From the NCBI RefSeq assembly GCF_963675165.1, contig NC_087392.1, forward strand, positions 2,309,001 to 2,373,000: DNA of 64,000 nt. The letters run 5' to 3'. A model generated the notes under the pieces. That model had not been told where the DNA came from. It did no database searches and saw nothing but the letters and a program-made list of their open reading frames with translations. Positions within the stretch are counted from its first letter, which is position 1; every line of letters starts with the position of its first letter. This document shows positions 1 through 11,735 of this stretch, one piece after another. The position numbers and the translations under genes were made by a program. This DNA comes from Halichondria panicea (lineage: Eukaryota > Porifera > Demospongiae > Suberitida > Halichondriidae).

Positions 1-2935
1 ACACATTGGCACAAGAGTCGATGATCTGCGTCAGAAACAGCTGCACAAAACATAAGCAACAGTTTCACAACAAAAACAGTGAGTGCTATACAGTAACTAT
101 TAATTGTGACAACACTCCTATCTATCATTTGAATGGGCAAAATTGCACACAATCCCAACCACACACACACACACGCACTTCACCTCATACGCTTGCAGCG
201 TCTGGTTCTGAATGGTTATTGTGATCTGAGCATCTATAGAAACACCGCCATAAGTAACACACTATACAGTCATGTGAGAGTTGCAACGTACTAGTGACGT
301 CAGCTTTGAGGTGAATAGTGGACTGGTTGATGGTGTCTTCATTGGGTGGGGGTATTAACGGGTAGTCCTTGCACTGCTCAGAGGCAATGGAGCACATTCG
401 AACCACCTGATTCCAGGTGAAGTTTTCATAGATAATGACCGCAGCCCATGCATCGCCTTGCTCTACCATGGCAACCGCATCCTCCTCAGTACCATCAACC
501 TCAATCTGTGTGTGTGTGGGCAGAAGATAGATTGTACACTGTATATAGTAAGAATAGCTTTACCGAGCAATAACTATGTACTTAAAAAAACTTACCAGTT
601 CAAATGTTGGATCTTCTTTCAACTTGTTGATGTACAGTTGTCCCAGCGTTTCGACACCGACCAGGCCACCACCATCGTCCGTGTTGCTACAGATATTGTA
701 GAGGTGAAAATCCGTGGGAACAGGAAGGCCAGAGCCATTGAGACCGGTGTCAAGGTTCAGGTAAGCTGTCTTAATGCCCTCCAAATTGTTGCCGATGGCG
801 AAACAGAAAAGGGCAATCTGTAATGTGGGGAGTAGAAACTGGAAGAGGAGTAGGCCGGGGTTTCGCATGATTTTCATCAGGTTCTTCCAACAGAGGGCAA
901 CGATGTTTCTTGGCCGAGGAATAAAATCGGAGGGGTTAAACTTACACCTACAAGAGGTCTTCAGAGAAGTGACCACTCCCCTAGCTGTGGGGTAGGGGAA
1001 AGTACAGTAAGGACATTCTATAGACAGTAGCAATTTTTGCACACCAAACCAAATTATGCAAAGGGTTACCATCTAAGCATAGTAGAGGGACGGGTTTAGC
1101 ACTCACCTGACTTCTTTAGTGAGTCGAGGCAGGTCACCTGATCAACCGGTTCGTTGTCCTCAGAGAATGAAGACGTTCGAGTGGCAACGAGGGGAGTCTT
1201 CTCATCAGGACCAGAGTCGTACGCTACCAAACTCTCCCCAGTGCCATTCTGGGGGTGGGTGGGTCCGACTCAGTATTATTATCGAAGTATATAGATACAC
1301 TTGATCGTAGGTATTTGCAGTACTAGCTAAGTTAACGACAAGCACTCTTACCACAGAAACAGCCATAGTGTTAGCACTCTGGACGTCCTGTTTTTTACAG
1401 AGCAAGAGAAACACCTCCTCCAGAGTCTGCATAATTATGTAGTTAAAATAATAGCACCATAGTTACCTGAACACAATGGAAACACACAATGTCATACCAC
1501 ACAAGTATGAAGTATTTAAAAATAGCCGATACTGAGCAGATGCCATACATGTACGTACATTCATGTTGTATGTCTGAATGAGCTGGGAAGGTGGAGCCTC
1601 GGCCAATAATTTGCCGTCCCTCATGAGGCCAACCTGCAAACAATAGTATAATAACGTACAGCAGTTGGTACAGTAATCCCGTTTTCTGTAGGTGTAATGC
1701 ATGGCAGGTACTGATCAACCTTGCAGTATGTTCAATGCAGTAATGGAGGCTATAACCTACACAATTGTGTTCGCCTAAGAAACAACAGCTGGTGCCACCA
1801 ATGCAAAGAAAAGAGACAGGTGTACATGACATTGTGTTGTTCTCACCTGGTGTGCCTGCTTTGCCTCCTCAATGTAGTGTGTAGTGATGATGATGGTGGT
1901 CAGACCTGAAGAGGTCAGCTCCATCATATGATGCCATATCCTGAGCAGAAGGGGAACAAGCTGACAACACTCTCAATACCGTCTACTGGTACTATAGTGC
2001 TCTAGTTTCCGTGGTAATACATGACTATATAAAGCAGCTGGTGTTGGTGAGAATAGTGATATGAGAAGGAGCTCACTTTGCCCTGAGGAGGGGATCAACA
2101 CCCACGGTCGGCTCGTCCAGAATCAGCAGGGGAGGTTCCTGTAACATAGCAATGGCAAATGAAAACCTCCTCTTCTGACCCCCACTGCAAAAAACAGCCA
2201 TTAATAAAAAATGTTAAAGCTAAGGTACTGACCATAAACTGCATAAATTATACATGTACTTGCTTGATCACATAATGAAGATGGATGAGGCACCTTAATG
2301 TCCTGACTGTCCTGCTCTTAGAGTGTAGTTCGAGCAGCTCTAAGAGGAACTTGCGTCTTTGTTTTACCCTCTGCCTGCTCATCCCGTGGAGGATGCCGAA
2401 GTAGGACATGGTCTCATAGGTAGTGAAGTCTCCATACAAGGCCATCTCCTGTTATGCAACAATAACTTTAAACTACATGTATTGCTTTAACACAATGCTG
2501 CAACGTTTGCAGGTGAAATATAGGCATTCCTCTAGTTTAATATGTTTGCTTAAACTACCTGTGGCATGTACCCGACGTCTCTGCCTGGTATATGATGTCC
2601 CCACGTCCCAGGGACACGCCCCAACACCCGCACTTCCCCCATGACAAGGTTAAGTCGTCCCAGAATGCAGCGGAGGAGGGTGGTTTTGCCACACCCACTA
2701 GATCCAAGCAAACCGTAACTGTGTGGAGACAGTAGGTGCATGCATTATTTTATTATCAGAGATAGCATCAGATTTTCCAATGTGATAACTCTATAGCTAG
2801 CTAGCTAGCTCACATTGATCCATAAGGCACGCTCATGTCGAGGCCCTTGAGCACATCCAGACTCCCATAGCTCTTGAAAGCATCCTTCAACTCGACAGCA
2901 TAGCCTACTTCCTTCATTTCTCCGTTGGCAGCCAT
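1..2935 (-). CDS. ABCH/ABCG-like ABC half transporter, 3' end cut by window edge
   Basis: Inferred exons (complement): 2814-2935, 2559-2718, 2294-2448, 2077-2184, 1847-1940, 1559-1633, 1352-1426, 1107-1248, 596-984, 292-505, 184-233, 1-40 and onward. About 541 residues are present. The order is nucleotide-binding domain first, then membrane domain, as in ABCG/ABCH half transporters. Seen: Walker [10 protein letters not shown] (exon 2), Q-loop YMPQ (end of exon 2), signature LSGGQKRR (exon 4 start), Walker [14 protein letters not shown]-loop THYIEEA (exon 5). Exon 9 carries the first membrane-segment region ([18 protein letters not shown]). Exons 10-11 join to read [20 protein letters not shown], typical of the extracellular part of this family. 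The start is the Met at 2935, just before the first conserved block ([11 protein letters not shown]). An upstream 5' UTR exon is possible, with a GT donor near 3118. The substrate cannot be told; membrane export is known for the family. Sure of family, less sure of ABCH versus ABCG20-type. Confidence 0.85.
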
Positions 2936-3354
2936 GATAGACAAGATCCTGTGCCGCTTGGCTGCAAAGGTCATGGAGAAAAAAGGGGTGGAGCTAATCA
3001 AGATACTTGGAACCACTCCCTTTTCACCCTTATTAATTTTGTCGCCTCCGCTTAGAGAGACATCTGGCCACGCCCAGCTATAAAGAGCAACAACAAACCA
3101 GACAACAAACATATGTACCTGAACAGAGCCCCCTACTGCACTGGAGAGTGTGTCTCAGAGAGGGGAGGGGTAAGAGAGAAAGAGTCCTAATCCTAATCTA
3201 ATCCTAGCTCTCTTGATTTTGTGCCCCCCCCCCCCCCCCCGAGCTATTAGGTGTGGCCTCCAGACTACCAGATAGTGCTGATAATTATGCTCAAAACTTT
3301 TTTCCACAATCCTTAATCTCTGAGACTATACCGAATTAATTAAGTACAGCCAGT
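2936..3354. other. upstream region of the ABCH-like gene
   Basis: No coding signal is convincing here. It probably holds the promoter and a non-coding first exon of the transporter on the minus strand. A run of C (about 3225-3240) ends in GAGC. Confidence 0.4.
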
Positions 3355-4200
3355 GAACTGGTACAGTTTGCACTTTGCATCATGAAAGGGATATTGTTCT
3401 AGTTAATTATTGTATTGATTGTGGGAAACTTCGTATACGCGTAGTACATGTACTTCATATAATTGTTGTTGTACATGAACTGGTACAGTTCGCACTTTGC
3501 ATCATGAAAGGGATATTGTTAACCCGAGGCGCGTGGGCGGCCACGGGTTATAGTAGTCGTTTGGTTTGTCTGTTTGTAAGTTCAGGATCTGCTCACCTGG
3601 CTGCCACAGCACTGCGTTTACAGCATGGATAGCCTTCACACAATAAGTTATTAGTTTTAACAATAGTAGATTTCTATGTTAGAGCTTTGTTGTCGAATAA
3701 AAACGAGCATAAACTAAGAAGCTTGATTGCACGTTGGCAGCTAACACTATACACTATACACGCGGCCTTTATTCGAGGCACCCTCCGTATTTACAGCTGA
3801 AGTGATCCTGTACCAAAAACAGTGGAAAAGGGTCACTACAATAGAAAGCTAGAATTGTGACTTGTTTGTTGCTCTGTTAGCTGACTCTGGGATCCTACTC
3901 CATCCAAGAGTCATACTTCTGATTCTTTGCTGTGATCCTAGACTAGGACCTAGTTCACCTCATGTACCACTAAAACTCTGTTCTCAATGTTTCAGCATGT
4001 CTCCAGTCTGGTTTAGTTTTATTGCTCCTGAGTTGCTGTGCTAGACAGCTCAGTCATACATCACTACATGCACTGCATTATATCACTCTTCTGGTTTCTT
4101 GTCACCAGCCGAGGGTTTGCACTTCAGTGCTCTAGTTCTAGTTATTGTATTGATTGTGGGAAACTTCATGTACTGCATATAATTGTTGTTGTACATGTCT
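3355..4200. repeat. local tandem duplication (about 125-bp unit)
   Basis: Unit 1 (about 3355-3477) and the start of unit 2 (3478-3520) share TGGTACAGTT, CACTTTGCATCATGAAAGGG and ATATTGTT. The rest of unit 2 (TATTGTATTGATTGTGGG, ATAATTGTTGTTGTACATG) resumes near 4134-4195. The second unit is therefore split by the 613-bp element at 3521-4133. Confidence 0.75.
3521..4133. repeat. dispersed repeat family A, copy 1
   Basis: Begins AACCCGAGGC and ends GCCGAGGGTTTGCACTTCAG. It aligns along most of its length with 55137-55697 in an ETFDH intron: shared blocks include CTGCGTTTACAGC, GGCCTTTATTCGAGG, GCTGAAGTGATCC and GAAAGCTAGAATT. No protein is encoded, so it is probably a non-autonomous element. 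Its ends are fixed by the tandem unit it interrupts. Confidence 0.75.
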
Positions 4201-4384
4201 TTGTATGGTGGTAACTGTTTACAGGTAGACTAAGACTAACTTTTAGTATAAAATTATGTACTTATTAATTAAGCTTTGTGGTTGAAGACCTTGACCTGTA
4301 CATGTAAACTGATGAAAGTTTTATAATAAATATAGAGCTGAATTCATTACATCATAATGATGCAATTTCAATGGCTAATTGTGT

Positions 4385-4436
4385 TGGTGGAATGTTAATC
4401 CATAGATAGTATCTATGGTTAATCCAACATTCACAT
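4385..4436. repeat. short inverted repeat (hairpin)
   Basis: AATGTTAATCCATAGATA and its near-perfect inverse flank a very short loop, next to the 3' end of the small gene at 4458-4995. It may shape the 3' UTR or be a small element relic. Confidence 0.5.
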
Positions 4437-4457
4437 CCTGTATGAATTTATGCATTA

Positions 4458-4995
4458 CTATGAGTTGTGGTTGCCCACTGGCATTGATCTTGGCAGGAGT
4501 GTACTCCTGATCTTGGGAAGCTTCAACTGAGAGCTTGCATTCCTTGGCTTCCCGCTTGAGAACTCACTTTTGTATCTTGTCTGGTAGGAAACGGATAATG
4601 GAGGCTTTACATTGGCTAGAGTTGGTACAATCCCTTGAGCAGCTCGTAAAATGCCTTTACTGCACCCATAGCGAGTTGTGTTGCCTTTGAGATTTAAAGC
4701 TTGCCTTGGGATTGTATAAGAAACTTGCACAGACGTGGGCCACGTGGATAACCCTTTTCTTATTCGTGTAGCAGGCTTGCTGCTGGTTGAACCAACTCTT
4801 CCTGAGGAATGTTAGGGTGATCAAGTGCTGTAATTACTGTCACAATGACATACCCTGTGTAAAGCTTGTGTAGTCTCTCTGATACGTAGACAAGACTTTG
4901 TGGCCCGCAATCAGTTGCTCAGGGTTTAGTTGAGCTGTGGCCTGCAGGGATTGCTTAACCAGTGGGTTGAAATGATGGGGTAGTGTCGACACCAT
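4458..4995 (-). CDS. small uncharacterised two-exon protein (161 aa)
   Basis: Inferred exons (complement): 4854-4995 and 4458-4801. The joined length is 486 bases, 161 residues plus stop. The start MVSTLPHHFNPLVKQ is the first Met after upstream stops. The donor (GTATGT after CAGG) and acceptor (TTCCTCAG) keep frame. The protein is basic and rich in Ser, Thr, Arg and Lys. It has no signal peptide or membrane segment. I do not recognise the family. Phrases such as RDYTSFTQ and VSYQTRYKSEFSSGK recall short Tyr/Phe-rich blocks in ciliary microtubule-associated proteins, but that is a weak resemblance. It lies head-to-head with the first ABCB gene. It could also be only part of a longer gene. Confidence 0.5.
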
Positions 4996-5672
4996 GAAAC
5001 CCTGCTAGTGTATACCTAAACATAACTTATCGTTTGTCAGATACCTTGTGCATATCAGGAATGTTTCTGGACCCGTATAGCAATGCACTTGTAGTTGTTG
5101 GTCCTGGTTTCTGGCAGTATTCCTCATTGTAGTTGGAAGTAGCCTCTGGCTTGTGTGTGAATAGCTTTGATACTCTATTTCTGAAATTAGAAGCATTAAT
5201 TTTAACGAATGAGAGTTGAAGTCGTAGATTGTATTTCTACAGTTAGAGTCTACCGTATACGTAGTCATGTTACATTTAATTTTTTTGTACCTCATTACTA
5301 CTGGATATTCGGTGGTTACCATGATTGAAGCACTGCAACTAATTTTGGAAGGGTTATTAACTGTCCACTGGAGGCTGAGCTTGATTGCTGAGCTTCATGG
5401 CAACACCTCTGCAGCACCTATACTGCGCATGCGCATGTACAGGACGCTGTGATAATCATCTTTAATTACTAGTAAAAGGTCATCAGGTTACGGTGTGTTT
5501 TGTGTTTCATCATCTTGATTAAAGGTTATAAATACCCACAAGCTAGCAGGTTAGCTACAGAATTATTTCACGAGACTTATACAAGCCTTAGCGTATCCCA
5601 ATCAACATTAGAAGAAATCATCGAGGGCAACAAGAAGCAAGCAACTCATTGCGTGCAGACAGTCTGTTCAGA
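4996..5672. other. gap between small gene and ABCB gene 1
   Basis: A 677-bp stretch between divergent starts. I see no conserved coding exon or element, only AT-rich sequence that presumably holds both promoters. Confidence 0.4.
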
Positions 5673-8600
5673 ATGGCTGACAATTCTAAAGAATCTAAGG
5701 ATCTCGTAATTGAGGTGGACTTGTCTGAGGATCATGCTCCAGAACCCAAGGAAGCAACAGTTGTAATCTCGTGAGTAGGCTATGCCAATGTTTAATTCTG
5801 CGCCTATAAATATTAGATGCTTAAAATGTGTATTGAAGTACAATTAATTACGTATGTATTATTTTGCTGTGGCTTCAGGAATAAAGAAGAAAAAGAAAAA
5901 GAGGTGAAAGAAGAGGAAAAAGAAAAAAAAAAGCGTGGAAATCCAATTTTCCTTGTGAGTTTCCTTATAATTTATCAACTGTATATCTAGTGTACTAACA
6001 TTCGTCCCTCCCCTCCCCTAGTTTCGTTTTGCCTCCTGTCTGGACGTGATCTTCATGCTGATCGGCACACTAGCAGCCACTATACATGGAGCATCTCTGC
6101 CTCTACTCATGCTCTTCTTTGGAGACCTCATCAACAGTTTTATCTACGAGGCCATTTCCTCGGGTATCCAGCAAAATCTCAATGCCACCTTCAACGTTAT
6201 TTTTGACTGTGACACTGTTATGTTCAACACCAGTATCGACTCTATCATTATGGAACAGTTTGAAGGATCAAGTTGTTTACTTGGAGACGAGTTCACTGCG
6301 GAGATCAATGTCATTGTGTTCATTTTCCTTGGAATTGCCGGAGCTGTGTGGATAGCTGCGTACCTTCAGGTTGGACTCTTGCAAGCGTCTGCTGAACGGC
6401 AAGTTCAGAAGATTCGCCTGTTGTACTACAAGTCTGTACTGAGGCAGGATATAGCATGGTTTGATGAAAACCCCTCAGGAGAGGTGGGAAGCAGAGTATC
6501 TGAGTAAGTCACGACTATCTCCTTTTTATCTCCTTTTTATCTCCTTGCATTCTGTTTTATTTTCTGCTTACTTTTACTATAATTATTGTTTCTATTTTCA
6601 GTGATATTGACAAGATTCTTGAGGGCATTGGAGACAAGATGGCCCAGTTCCTGCAAGGTCTTGCCACCTTTGTCGCTGGTTTTGTGATTGCCTTCTCTCA
6701 AGACTGGAGACTGACTCTCTTCATTCTTGCCTTCACACCGTTTCTGGTCATAGCTGCATCAATTATCTCTGTTCTCACGGCTAAGTTCACGACCAGAGAG
6801 CAAAAAGAGTATGCCTCAGCCGGTGCAGTGGCAGAAGAGGTTCTCTCCTCCATTAGAACAGTTGTGGCCTTTGGTAGTGAGAAGACTGAGATGAAACGGT
6901 AAATAACAATGTCAGTAATAATAGTATGAGAGTGTGAATAAGCTGTTATCCACATTCACACTCTCACACTGTTATTCATTATGTAATTTGTGAGGCATAA
7001 CACTGTTACATGCTCTCGTTACAATTATGGGCATAATCATGCTTCATTAATTCCTCACCACAGCTACAACTCAAAGCTTGATGAGGCTAGGAAACTAGGT
7101 GCAAAGAAAGGATTCAGCTTTGGGAGCATTTTTGGCTTCATCTTTTTCTTCCTATTCTTCATGTACGGCTGTGCGTTCTGGTTCGGAGCTTACCTAATAG
7201 CACGGCAAGGGGCGGAGCCTGGCAATATCCTTACTGTCTTCTTTTCTGCCCTCATTGGAGCATTTTCTCTTGGTCGTGCTGGGCCAGACATGGAGGCTCT
7301 CCTCACAGCTGCAGGTGCAGCACAGGAGGTGTACAACACCATTGACAGGGTGAGTAATGGTATATACGTGTATAAAATTAGTGTTGATAGTAACTGAAAG
7401 ATATTTGACCCACAATGTTGATGAAATTTGATACCTTGATTTAGTGCACTGTGTATAATACAGGTTCCACCAATTGATGCAAGCTCAGAGGAGGGTCTGA
7501 AACCCGAGGGTAAATTTGAGCCTACTGTTCAACTGAGAAATGTTAACTTCACCTATCCCTCCAGACCAGATGTACAGGTAAGAATTTGTACTGTCACCTT
7601 TATTTGGTGTCTGTTGATTATAGCAACGACTATCTGGTGCACATGCAGGTGCTGCATGATGTGAACCTGTTAGTAGGTGTGGGTCAGACTCTCGCTCTGG
7701 TCGGCCCCAGTGGGTGTGGCAAAAGCACAGTTGTGCAACTTATCGAGAGGTTCTATGATGTGCAAGGAAGTGAAACAAACTTCTTCAACACTGACAATGG
7801 ACAGGTAATTGATACGTGTACATAATTATTACCATCATGAAGCATGCATACATGACAACTACTGTGCTCTTTATTTTGAGAACTGTGATCATAAAATTAA
7901 TGTTTACTGAAACTACATAATTATTCTCAGATTTTGGTTGGAGGTGAAGATGTTCGCAATTTGAACCTCAAGTGGCTACGCAGTCAGATAGGTCTAGTCT
8001 CTCAGGAGCCAGTTCTCTTTGACACTACCATTGCTGAGAACATTCGCTTTGGCAAAGAATCTGCCACAATGGAGGAGATACAAGAGGCTGCCAAGAGTGC
8101 CAATGCTCACGATTTCATCTCTGCTTTGCCCAAAGGCTACAACACTCTGGCTGGTGAAGGAGGCACCCAACTCAGTGGAGGACAAAAACAACGGATCGCC
8201 ATCGCTCGAGCTCTCATTGCCAACCCCAAGATTCTTCTCCTGGACGAGGCCACCTCTGCCTTAGACTCTCAAAGCGAATCTATTGTCCAAGAAGCTCTGG
8301 ATAGGGCACGCTCTGGCAGGACTACGATTGTGATAGCTCATCGATTGTCGACCATCCAAAACGCTGACAAGATAGCTGTAATGGAGAAGGGATGTGTGGT
8401 GGAAGTAGGGACACACAGTGAGCTCATGAACAACAAGGGACTCTACTTTGACCTCGTGAATGCACAGGTGAGACACATTCCATTTAAAAAGCAATCTTTC
8501 ATTGTTGATATTATGTTGTTAATCATGAAGCACACGTACGTACACAAACTAACCACCCCGGCCCCTCCCCATGCACACACAGATGGTTGAAACAGATGAG

Positions 8601-11442
8601 GTGTTTATACAGACTAGCCCTGTCAAGAGTTCTGGTCGCATCCGAATGACGTCAGAGAGTGGATCAGTACACGACTTCCAACGACAGGGAAGCCTTCATC
8701 GTCAGGGCAGTGTGAAACGTCAACTCTCCTCCACGACCAAACAAGAGGGGGTCCAGAGTCAAGTTTCGGCGGTGAAGGACAAGGACCAGGAGCAGTGGGA
8801 CAAAGATCTGCCAGAGGTCTCTCTCTTTAGAGTGATCCGTCTAAACGCTCCAGAGTGGTGGATGATACTTTTAGGAGTGATAGCGTCTGCACTCAGTGGA
8901 GCAGTTTTTCCTGTCTTTGGATTGGTGTTTGGTGAAATTTTGGGAGTATTCAGTTTGCCTCTTGATGAGATTGTACCTGGGGTAAGCCTCTATGCCGGTT
9001 TGTTCTGGGTTCTGGGATTTGTGGCTGGATTCGGATTCTTTGTTAAGGTGATTAATCATTGTGGGTGGTACTGTACACGTGTGTGAAGATTTCCAGTGAT
9101 AATGATTTCATATCATGCTATTTGCTGTCTCTGCATACCTAACTGACTATACATAATTGTAATCACCACAGACGTTGACTTTCACAGTGGCTGGGCAAAA
9201 CCTGACGGCTCGATTGAGGGCTCTCTCATTCAAGGCCATTTTGCGACAGGAGATTGGCTGGTTTGATGAGGAGAGGAACTCTACAGGAGCACTCACCTCG
9301 AGGCTGGCTCACGATGCTGCTCAAGTACAGGGGGTGAGTCTCATTGTTCACGGGTGTGGTTTGCATGTACTGTGTTTGCAACAATAAAAGATTGCAGTAC
9401 TGCATGCTGTATTGCAAGAATGGTTTAAACTACCTACTGCACATTAGCAACTTTTCTGGCCATGTTTCATAGTAATTATTATTCCCTGTACAGGCCACTG
9501 GTAGTCGAATTGGCGTACTCATTGAGACGATGACGGGTCTCGTCCTTGGTGTAGTCATTGCATTTATCTATTCCTGGCTGCTCACTTTGGTTGTCCTGGG
9601 CCTGGTGCCCTTCATCATATTTGCCGGAATCATACAAACTAAGGCAATCACCAGCAGAGTCAACAAGAACAAGAAATATGTGGAGACCTCGGGCAAGATT
9701 GTGGTGGACTCGACTAGTAACATTCGCACGGTAGCATCTCTCACTGCTGAGGACAACTTCTACAGACAGTACCACAAGGAGCTCTCTATCCCCTATAAGT
9801 AAGCCATCCCTTTGGTTGTTTCTTTTGTCAGAATGCATGTACTACATGTACATGTACGTGTATTCCACTGTTGTACGCAACAGAGGAATGTACAGTATAT
9901 TTTACTGTGCAGTCTTTCTCGGATTTTTTGTACACAAGTGAATGTGCCTAGTTTGTACCCAATGCTGATACAGGTACATCTATGGTAAGTTTATCCCTCT
10001 GTCTTCTCTCTCCCCCAGACGCTCAGTCTTCGTAAACCCATTGATCTACGGATTCACATACGCCTTCTCCCAAGCCACCCTCTATCTAATGTACGCTGTT
10101 GTTTTCCGATTTGGAGCATTTCAGATTGTTTCCGATGATCCAATTATTCACGAGGATTTCAATGACGTGTTCCGCACTTTCATTGCTCTCGTGTTTGGTG
10201 CTTTCTCCATTGGTCAAGCGAGTGCATTTGCTCCCAACTACGTCAAAGCCAAGCTGTCCTCCAATCGGATCTTTGCTCTCCTTGACCGTGAGCCAGTCAT
10301 CGACAATTATGACGAATCAGGCCAGAAACTAGTAAGGATCGAGTGTATCTTGTTCTGTGGGTATTGAAGTACATGTAAGGCTAGGCTTGACTTGAACAAG
10401 GATTACATACGCACATGTCTTTATTATTATGTAGTGTTTCTAACTCTACAGTAGCTGGTGTTTACTGATAATTTAATTTTACTTTTCCAGGACAAAGTAT
10501 CTGGTGATCTATCTATTGAGGACTTGTTCTTCACTTACCCTGCTCGTCCCGACGTCCAGGTGATCAAGGGAATCAATCTCTCAGTCAAAGCAGGTCAGAC
10601 TCTCGCTCTGGTCGGCCCCAGTGGGTGTGGTAAGAGTACAGTGGTACAACTTATCGAGAGGTTCTACAACCCAAGTAAAGGTGGACTCAAACTGGAAGGG
10701 ATTGACCTGCGTGATTTGAACATCTCCTGGCTCCGCTCTCAGATTGGGATAGTGTCTCAGGAGCCGGTGTTGTTTGACGGAACGATTGCTGAGAATATCC
10801 GATACGGGGCCCTGTTCAGAGAGGTGTCTGATGAGGAGGTGATTGCTGCGGCCAAATCTGCCAACATACACAGTTTCATTGAGACACTGCCAATGGTGAG
10901 TAAAGTAACAGCCTACCGTTTTTGTATTGATTCATCAATTCCAGCCAACAAAAAGCACTGTTTTACACTCCTACTCTTAGCGCTACCTTAATTGTACTGT
11001 TTGTAAAACAGAGTACATGCACTGTAATTCTATTGGTTCACTGTTTTTCATTTTATGCATATAGGGTTACAACACAAATGCTGGTGGAAAAGGCACCCAG
11101 TTGAGTGGTGGACAAAAACAACGTGTGGCCATTGCTCGAGCTCTCCTCCGAGATCCGAAAGTCCTCCTTCTGGATGAGGCCACCTCTGCCCTGGACTCTG
11201 AGAGTGAGAGGGTGGTACAAGAAGCTCTCGACAAGGCCAGGGAGGGCAGGACCTGCATAGTCATTGCTCACCGTCTCTCAACCATATATAACTCCGACTG
11301 CATTGCTGTGATCAAGGATGGTCAGGTGCTGGAGTCGGGGACGCACTCTGAGCTGCTGGCTAAAGAGGGCCTCTACTACAAGCTCAACAAGTACCAGGCC
11401 CTGGCAAAGGCAGGCTCTAGTGAAAATGTTGACTCTCAGTAA
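5673..11442 (+). CDS. ABCB: ABCB full transporter 1 (P-glycoprotein/MDR type)
   Basis: Inferred exons: 5673-5770, 5879-5954, 6022-6503, 6602-6898, 7064-7349, 7464-7577, 7649-7804, 7931-8467, 8583-9047, 9172-9333, 9494-9798, 10019-10331, 10491-10895, 11065-11442, giving 1357 residues. The order is TMD1-NBD1-linker-TMD2-NBD2, as in plasma-membrane multidrug exporters. NBD1: Walker [10 protein letters not shown] (exon 7), signature LSGGQKQR, Walker [14 protein letters not shown]-loop IAHRLST (exon 8). NBD2: Walker [10 protein letters not shown] (exon 13), LSGGQKQR and [11 protein letters not shown] (exon 14). The N-terminus is acidic, then strongly Lys/Glu-rich (exon 2). The linker (exon 9 start) is Ser/Gln-rich and may be phosphorylated. 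NBD1 has an extra stretch after Walker A ([13 protein letters not shown]). The length is near the family's usual 1280. ATP-driven export of lipophilic compounds is inferred from family. Confidence 0.93.
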
Positions 11443-11735
11443 ACTTTTCTAGTTGATATTCCATGCACTGTATATAGTCAATCGATTCTCTGTTTCTAAT
11501 GTTGTATAACTCTTAGTGTTTTAATTGTGATCATTCCTGCAATTATGATTTGCTAACTTTTGTAATTACTATTGTTATTAGTGTGATTATTATGATGTTG
11601 ATGTAGTTATAACTGTAGTCGAGTCAATTACTATAATGCCTGTTTGAGCAAATGCAGTACATGGAATGCTTGCCAAAGTTTATAATCGTATAAAGTGGTA
11701 TGAGCTTGTAGTTTTTAGCAAAAAAAGTTAGTGTA

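Noticed and set aside
5005-5322. 105-codon ORF upstream of the small minus-strand gene
   Set aside because: No splice link in frame to 4854-4995 and no conserved block; treated as non-coding.
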